Source of the DNA: Hymenoscyphus infarciens
Taxonomy: Eukaryota; Ascomycota; Leotiomycetes; Helotiales; Helotiaceae
Direction: 5' to 3'
Length of the DNA stretch: 64,000 bases
Assembly: GCA_001414345.1 (NCBI GenBank)
Contig: LLCB01000133.1
Span: forward strand, 81,699 to 145,698
Below are positions 58,343-64,000 of this stretch, one piece after another. The translations under genes and the position numbers were made by a program. Position 1 is the stretch's first letter; every line of letters starts with the position of its first letter. The notes beneath the pieces were generated by a model. The model worked only from the letters and a program-made list of their open reading frames with translations, did not search any database and was not told the origin of the DNA.

Positions 58343-59089
58343 ATGTACATCACCGTCCTCCCCTCGGTTCTCCTCGCTTTTGCAACCCTCTCAATTGCCG
58401 CAACGACAACAACTGGCCCTTCAGGCTACGTCTCAATCGTTTCGCAACCAGCATACTCTACCATCCGACCATGCGCGGCTGGTTGCCTTTGGTACACAGG
58501 ATCCTTCGCATGCGGAGTAAATAAAGGCTACCATGATCTAGCACAAGAACTACAATGTGGTTGTTCAGCGAAGAATATTTGTTATTGTGGACAAAACAAC
58601 CTTGCTCCCGCCTCGGCGTACATCAGTTCTTGTGTGAGTAAGGGATGCTCGAATTTTCCGGGCGAGGTCACGGCGGCGATTAGTTTGCTTGATGGGTATT
58701 GTGCTACTGCGAATGTGGAGGCTTCGGCTCCTGCTGTTGCTGGGAGTGGCTCGAGTTCGGGGGGCAAAACGAGTGTTACTGTGGCGTCTACGACACAAGC
58801 ACAGGTTGGGCCGACTGTGGCTACCACAACGGGGGTGGATAGGGCGGGGAATACAGTGACGGGAACTGGAAGTGTTGGGGGACAAAGTGCTGCAACTGGG
58901 ACCGGAAATGGTGGACAAGCGAGTCCAACTTCGAGTGCGAATCCAGAGAAGAAAGGTCTTGCGCAGAGTGACATTATTGCTCTTGCTGTCGGGTTGGGTG
59001 TTGGGGTTCCGAGTTTGTTGCTGGCGTTGGCGACCTTTTGTGTCCAGAGGAGGACGAAGAATGGGAAGTCGATGGCTTTGGCAGGATAG
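58343..59089 (+). CDS. Cys-rich single-pass surface protein
   Basis: Single exon of 248 residues. Signal peptide 1-19 (MYITVLPSVLLAFATLSIA). The ectodomain at 25-122 has ten Cys (44, 48, 57, 72, 74, 80, 82, 97, 102, 120) in the pattern SQPAYSTIRPCAAGCLW ... CGCSAKNICYCG ... SSCVSKGCS ... GYC, which is related in style to CFEM-type fungal modules without the standard eight-Cys spacing. A Ser/Thr/Gly stalk (about 125-205) suits O-mannosylation, then one membrane span at about 210-232 and a short basic cytosolic tail (RRTKNGK). This architecture fits a wall sensor or receptor-like protein, by inference only. The start gives a clean signal peptide. Confidence 0.85.
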   Translation: MYITVLPSVLLAFATLSIAATTTTGPSGYVSIVSQPAYSTIRPCAAGCLWYTGSFACGVNKGYHDLAQELQCGCSAKNICYCGQNNLAPASAYISSCVSKGCSNFPGEVTAAISLLDGYCATANVEASAPAVAGSGSSSGGKTSVTVASTTQAQVGPTVATTTGVDRAGNTVTGTGSVGGQSAATGTGNGGQASPTSSANPEKKGLAQSDIIALAVGLGVGVPSLLLALATFCVQRRTKNGKSMALAG

Positions 59090-59507
59090 GAGAGAGAATG
59101 AGGGAAGTAGGGGTCGTTGCTTGGGTCTTGGGGAAGTTATTTTTTGGTACGGGAGTTCTTAGGGGCCGTGGGGAGGTGTTGGGTTGTGTTTCTCTCTTCC
59201 GTGTACGATTTTACGTGTGCTTCATACTTTTGAGAGGGTTCTAGGACTGGATCCTGGATGGGAGGGCTTGGGTGATAGAACATTAATTGTCTTGTGGAAG
59301 CGGATGTGTTTTAATGTAAGAGAATTGGGCTTTTCTGTACGGGCCTCTTGGTTTCATCAGCAGAGATAGAGCATTAAAATATCAGTTTCAAACGTTTTTG
59401 ACATGGAAGGTTTAATTTTTCAAGAGTTTCTTACAACAAAATCTAGGTTGAAGATAAGTTACAACCCATGAGGCCTTTCCAGTCTAGATGCAAACAGAAA
59501 GAATGTT
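59090..59507. other. Convergent 3' region
   Basis: 418 bases between facing stop codons of the Cys-rich protein and the 451-residue membrane protein. It is GT-rich up to 59260. No gene is seen. Confidence 0.6.
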
Positions 59508-60917
59508 CTAACATTCTTCATCCTTGCATTTCCTCAAGTACATGTACTTCGAAATTACCAATTCCGGGGGTAATTCAAGTTTTCGACCATAGTGAGCAAA
59601 ATACTGTTCTACCTCAAACATCCCAAGTATAAGACTTTGTAGAATTGACGGTAGAACTGGAAGGATTATTGCAATATGTTCCTCCGAATGAATATAGTTT
59701 TTGAATATCTCAAGTGCAGCTGTGCATTGTTCTTCAGTAAGAGATCTGGATGGATCCTTTCTCTTAATTTGGTCACGCCTGCATGTCCTAGTGGGGGGAA
59801 TTGTCAGTTGATGCACCTGCTGAACTTGAATGCGTTCTTACTTCGAGTGATCGCTGTTTCCAATGCACTTTTGGAAGCATGGACAGTTCCCCACAATCGG
59901 TTTGAACAAAGCGCTGCTTTCTATATCTCGTTGCCTTTCGATACGCGATTTGAGAGAATATTCTCCGCTCAAAATCATAGTGTAGCAAGCTCTAGCTTGT
60001 GACGTCCACGTATTGCTTTCCATACTGGCCAGAGCGGAGAGAAGGCCTGGAACTTGGCTGCTCTTTCCCGAAAGTTTCTTGTAACTCTCTTCCTCGTATG
60101 TTTGGAGTTGTTCAAGTGTCCGTCCAATCATTCGGAATGCTGTCATCACACAAGTTCCCTTCCAGTAAGCCTCGTGAGTTTCGTGGGTGACTCGTTGCAT
60201 ATTGTGTAAAGGATTGATATGACCCATGTTCTTGGACATCCCTACAGCCAGAACCCAAGCACCCTTCCTCATACACTCCGAGGTATATAATGGACTCGAA
60301 ATCAAAATTCCACCTGAAGTTGTATAAAAGTCACGATAGAAGGGCGGGTATCCTTCAACGAATTTCTCGACTTCGGACTTAGTGAGCAGTGTATTTGGGA
60401 TCGCAAGACTCCTTCCTCCGAGATGAAGAGTTGTGATAGAACCAAAGTTTCGAATTTCTAATAACTTTTTTATGTCAGGCTTTTCACAAGATCTACAGTC
60501 TTCTGCCGTCATGATCAAGAAAGCCTTAATAGTGTGCAGGTCGGTTTGCATGAATTCCCCTAATAAGGGTAGCGCATCGGGTTTTGTGGCGTGAGAAAAA
60601 AGTTCCGAACTCCCAGAGGTTGTTTGTGAAGGTAGCCGGTTAAAAACATAGTTATAGGTACTTTTCCAACAATCCAAGGTATCGTGAGCTTGGCGTACAC
60701 TGTTGTGAATATGCGAGCTGGTAGATTCGCACTGATGCAAAATTCCTTCCGGGATATCGTCCCACACGACCCGTCGACATTTGCTTTTTGCTGGAAAAAC
60801 CACCGAAACGATTCTCCGGGCTAAGCGTTGTGAAAGACTGACGGCGATTGGGGAGGCTGTAACAAAAATGGCTACCAGGGCTACCGCCACAGCCGCTATG
60901 TCCCACCTTGCACCCAT
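59508..60917 (-). CDS. Membrane-anchored fungal protein of unknown function
   Basis: Two exons: 60917-59842 and 59787-59508, with a 54-base intron; the split Lys codon joins SDHSK to TCRRDQIKRKD. 451 residues. The N-terminus MGARWDIAAVAVALVAIFVTAS forms one membrane anchor or signal anchor, and the rest is soluble and mixed alpha/beta, with blocks such as ITTLHLGGRSLAIPNTLLT, VEGYPPFYRDF and SSPLYTSECMRKGAWVLAVGMS. Several Cys are scattered (CRSCEKPD; GNCPCFQKCIGN). I recall similar N-termini in a widespread fungal group sometimes labelled modin, but I am not sure enough to name it. A miniature TIR element (61445-61577) lies about 530 bp upstream. Confidence 0.8.
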
Positions 60918-61444
60918 AGTGATATGTGCAACGAACCGCCACTAAAAAGTAGTTTTGCTAATTTGAGGTAGTAATTGATTGATGTCGTGAGAGTTGATGA
61001 TTATGGCAAATATTTTAGTGGGAGTCATGCTATTAGCATTCAAGCCAAGGCAGACACGATATGAGGCTGAGAAAAGCCGCACTATCGCCACCTACTTCAT
61101 TGTGAAACCATAACCATGGCACAGCCCGAATGAATTTTCGTGTATATACTGAGCTTTGAAACACCCATAATGACAAAATTCAAAAGAGCTTTATACTTTG
61201 ATATAACTTGGTTCAGCAAGGTCTCCTTTTTGTATAAGCGAGAAACTCAGGAAAGTCGCACTTTAGAACCGCATTGAAACAGTTGATAATCGGCACACAT
61301 ACTTTTTGTTTCACAAATTAACATAGGAAACGGGCGCGGATGACTATCTTCGAACCGGGTTCTGATTTTCCGTGCTCTGGGTTTTCCACCCCTTTGCAAA
61401 AGGGGCTGGGAGACTAAAGCCATGGGGGCTCACGATGGACAATA
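60918..61444. promoter_or_regulatory. Upstream region of the 451-residue membrane protein
   Basis: 527 bases between the start codon and MITE copy C, with no frame. It holds a small hairpin CCCCTTT-GCA-AAAGGGG at about 61387-61403. Promoter function is inferred from position. Confidence 0.4.
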
Positions 61445-61577
61445 AAAGCGGCAGTAAATTGCTCTCATTACTCAAATTTCCGAGTTAATTTTCACTTTTC
61501 CAAAATGTTTAGGATAATTTATCCATTGAAAGTTGGAACAACGTGCGGGTTCGAACTTGAATTATTACTGCCACTTT
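61445..61577. mobile_element. MITE, AAAGCGGCAGTA family, copy C (133 bp)
   Basis: Left end AAAGCGGCAGTA at 61445-61456; right end TACTGCCACTTT at 61566-61577, one transition away from a perfect match. Subterminal GCTCTCATTACTCAAATTTC (left) and GGAACAACGTGC (right) correspond to the CTCTCGTTGTTCYAARTTTC motif of the other copies. Shortest copy; no frame. Confidence 0.75.
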
Positions 61578-61934
61578 TGATGTCCATCCCGGTGCCACCC
61601 CGAGAGGGGCAGGAGAGCCCACACCACCTGCAAGCCCTGTCTTATAGGGAGGTTCTACCACACCCACTGAAATACAGCGCTCTAGTCTTAAAAACCAGAA
61701 TCAACCACAACAGCAAGAATTGAATAGATGCAACTCTTTTCTATTATCGAGTAGCTATCAAGGGTTCCTTCTATAATTTTTAGTCTTTTTCCGGTCTTAT
61801 GTGGACGTATTGTTGTTATTTTAGTATAGTGCAGCAGAGGAACAAATCAGGAAAAATTTTCCGTACCCAGGAGCTGATATTTTAATACAGCCTAACTATT
61901 CGTAATAAGCTTTGGCTCGACTAGTGAAGAATAA

Positions 61935-62178
61935 ATCCGAGAATAATATTTCCGAGCAGATATTTCCGAGTAAAGCATCTTTGATGTAAATTAACTATCT
62001 CCGAGTAAATATCTCCCAGTAGATATGCCCGAGTAGACATTTCCGAATATTTTTCCGAGCATGTATTTCGGAGAAGATCTAATTCCGAGAATATCATTCC
62101 GAGAGAAGTACGATGAGTATCTGCAAAGTAAAATAATAGCTCCGAGAAGTGGTATTTCCGAGCAAGTAGTATTCCGAG
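61935..62178. repeat. Irregular cluster of TTCCGAG heptamers
   Basis: About thirteen to fifteen occurrences of TTCCGAG or one-base variants (CTCCGAG, ATCCGAG, GCCCGAG) in about 245 bases, at irregular 10-40-base spacing, often within TATTTCCGAGYA. It is not a strict tandem array, and no frame runs through it. Confidence 0.85.
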
Positions 62179-62443
62179 TGTGTGTAAATATATCTGCTTG
62201 AACTCAGAGCAATAGAGTCATTTATTAGTATCTTACCATTTTCTTCTCATCAGCGAAGTCTATGTGGTTTTTAACTCGCGTCTCAGCCGGCTCGGAGTCA
62301 ATGACTATAAGTTTACTACTATCTCGCTTATCCCATACCTCTCCACTGGACGCCAACACATAAAGTCGAATTCTGTGAGATAGTTCTGACTATTGTCCAT
62401 CGTAGTATAACTTGAAATTCTCACCCAGTTCTCCACTTGCAGC

Positions 62444-62695
62444 CTAGGAAAGGTAATTCATGGCACAATTCGTCGTGGGAATGGCCGATGGTACTCTATG
62501 ATGTCCCTCGGTGTTAGAGATCTGCCAGTAAGCGGTAAGAGCTCTAAAAGAAGAATGAGAGATCTTGTGGCAGGTTTCGAGGTACTCGGTGAGATTTGTT
62601 GGTTGAATTTGCCGTCTTTGCCGTTCTTCCTTTGTCACTTGGTCTTTCTGCTCTGCGTCCAGGCTAGCCAGGGTCAATGTCTATAAACTTCAGAG
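62444..62695 (-). pseudogene. Fragment of a fungal repeat-family protein, degenerate
   Basis: The frame gives SLDAEQKDQVTKEERQRRQI then QPTNLTEYLETCHKISHSSF. The pattern of a charged Arg/Gln/Glu helix followed by T-x-x-E-Y-L-x-x-C-H is one I know from a multi-copy fungal protein family of unknown function. The expected continuation after the His is lost in frame. Called a fragment with limited confidence. Confidence 0.4.
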
Positions 62696-64000
62696 AGCTG
62701 CATGGATCTAGTAGAGCGCTATTTTTGGATTGAGTCACCTGTAACTCCGACAAATTCTCAGTGAATGCTTCTCCAAATCTAAATATAAATATCATAGAAG
62801 ACGTAGATGCACTGAATTGGTAGCTGAAAACTGGAAGAGTTGATGATGGGATTTGGGATAGTCCGAATAGAATTAGGAGAGAGAAGTTGGCCTTGGAGAA
62901 AGACGTGTAGTAACACGCGCAACAAAGTATGAATTTAGGCGATCAAAAACCTATTGTGTCAATTTACTTCTTTTATAAAAATTCTAGATTAAAATCAAGC
63001 CTTTTGCTTATAAAATCAGTGCTTATTTCTCCTCTCATTTTTCTTGTAAACAGCAACCATAGTCTTTGTAGGGAGCTCCTCCTTTCTATAACCTCAAGCT
63101 CTAAGCGAAGACCCCAGTAGTCACATCGCAGCTTCCCCTTAGCAATTCTTTGCATACCAACAACTCGGACAATAACGAGACTTCCCATGCTTGAACTGAT
63201 CGCCAGCTTCGCCCAATCCTCCTTCCCCAGCTCTTCACCCCCATCTCCAGCTTTTGCCATCCAAGCCCCTTCTTCGTAGTTCGATACCTCATACACCTAT
63301 CACAAATAATCAAGCTCTTCCTCTTCTGTCCCGCCTTCTTCAGTGGTACCAAGCGAACAAGTAAGAGGTCCTTCATCGCACGACATGAACAATCTCTCCT
63401 ACTGTGTTGGCTTGACGGGTATCTAGGCGTCAATAATAAGGAACGAAATTTTATGGAGAAGATTGAGGAGAGGCGCTTTAAATGGGTGCAGGTGAATGCG
63501 AAACATATTTAGTCCTCTCGATCTATTACACGGAAGATTATGATCTAGATTTCAAGGGGAAGTTGGAGGAGTGGTCTGGATATGACAGGGTTGTTTTTGA
63601 ACTGAGCTCGTTTGCTGCTTCAGTAACTTTATTGGTTTTTAGGGCCTGTTTGGCACGCATATAATTTAATTTAGATTTATCGCTTTTCGTCACATACACG
63701 TATTTGAGGCTATTTTGAGAATTTCTGTATTTGCTGGCTAGCTTCCAGTATCTCACTCTGCACTCTCTTATATGCCTTCTTTTTAGGCCAATTAGGAGGC
63801 TCCCTGAGCATCTCACTAATATAAGGGTGAAAAGAGTGAGTACTATCAGCTATCGCACTCATTTAAGAGGCTAAAAAAGTACTAACTAATCCTGGCGAGC
63901 GTATCGCGAAGGGGTACGAGGGTGGGGTTGAAAAAGAGCTCAATACTGAATAAGACGTCAAAAGCGACAGGAAGTGTTGTTGGTAGAATAGAGGTTACTC
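62696..64000. other. End of window, unassigned
   Basis: Frames of 110 and 107 residues on the minus strand (63433-63101 and 63296-62973) overlap in different frames. They include SSSMGSLVIVRVVGMQRIAKG and LRCDYWGLRLELEVIERRSS and look slightly protein-like, but no family or intron model is convincing. Another minus frame at 63816-63538 is Lys/Arg/Ser-rich and probably chance or a relic. Confidence 0.35.

Noticed and set aside
61387..61403. CCCCTTT-GCA-AAAGGGG as a terminator-like hairpin.
   Set aside because: Rho-independent terminators are not a feature of fungal nuclear genes, and the stem is only seven bases.
63640..63662. GGGCCTGTTTGGCACGC as a hAT-type transposon end.
   Set aside because: No inverted partner was found nearby in the window.

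Overview
The window reads as nuclear DNA of a filamentous ascomycete (Pezizomycotina, probably Leotiomycetes/Helotiales; the class is an inference from protein style, not a search). Support comes from short GT-AG introns (mostly 45-60 bases), typical fungal gene families (Pho85 cyclin, epsin, NUP98-NUP96 precursor, FMC1, EngB-type GTPase, AIM6, F-BAR/DEP RhoGAP, Cys-rich and GPI surface proteins), and AT-rich repeat tracts whose repeat copies differ only by transitions, as expected after repeat-induced point mutation (RIP).

Layout. 24-1208: Pho85-type cyclin (-). 1209-10746: 9.5 kb without a recognisable gene, holding simple repeats, a strongly strand-asymmetric tract and a short decayed LTR element (7509-8877). 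10747-14611: a large low-complexity/helical fungal protein (-). 16716-18229: divergent mitochondrial pair FMC1 (-) / EngB-like GTPase (+). 19490-21301: epsin (+), convergent with a centrin (21925-22848, -). 24552-31002: NUP98-NUP96 polyprotein gene (+), six exons. 32257-32606: a possible 93-residue protein. 35621-36875: GPI-anchored surface protein (+). 36876-40385: AT-rich, RIP-like, with a terminal-inverted-repeat (TIR) element at 39465-40035. 40386-41353: C2H2 zinc-finger protein (-). 43363-44532: broken membrane-protein gene. 44874-46231: AIM6-like phosphodiesterase-fold protein (-). 48356-49470: GMC oxidoreductase pseudogene next to AT-rich DNA. 50522-53356: F-BAR/DEP/RhoGAP protein (-). 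53930-54962: three inverted-repeat elements in a row. 55062-56693: membrane dipeptidase (+). 58343-59089: Cys-rich single-pass surface protein (+). 59508-60917: membrane-anchored protein of unknown function (-). 60918-64000: repeats and gene fragments.

The housekeeping genes do not form one pathway. They cover membrane traffic and polarity (epsin, RhoGAP), cell cycle and spindle pole or nuclear pore (cyclin, centrin, NUP98-96) and mitochondria (FMC1, EngB; AIM6 by its name). There is no secondary-metabolite cluster, CRISPR array, tRNA or rRNA that I could see.

The most novel item is a small family of miniature TIR elements with a 12-base end (AAAGCGGCAGTA) and a shared subterminal motif. There are three copies of 295, 172 and 133 bp, each in an upstream or intergenic region of a gene (144 bp before the zinc-finger start, between the RhoGAP and dipeptidase genes, and about 530 bp before the 451-residue membrane protein). 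Next to one copy lies a hairpin with 36-base arms and one mismatch.
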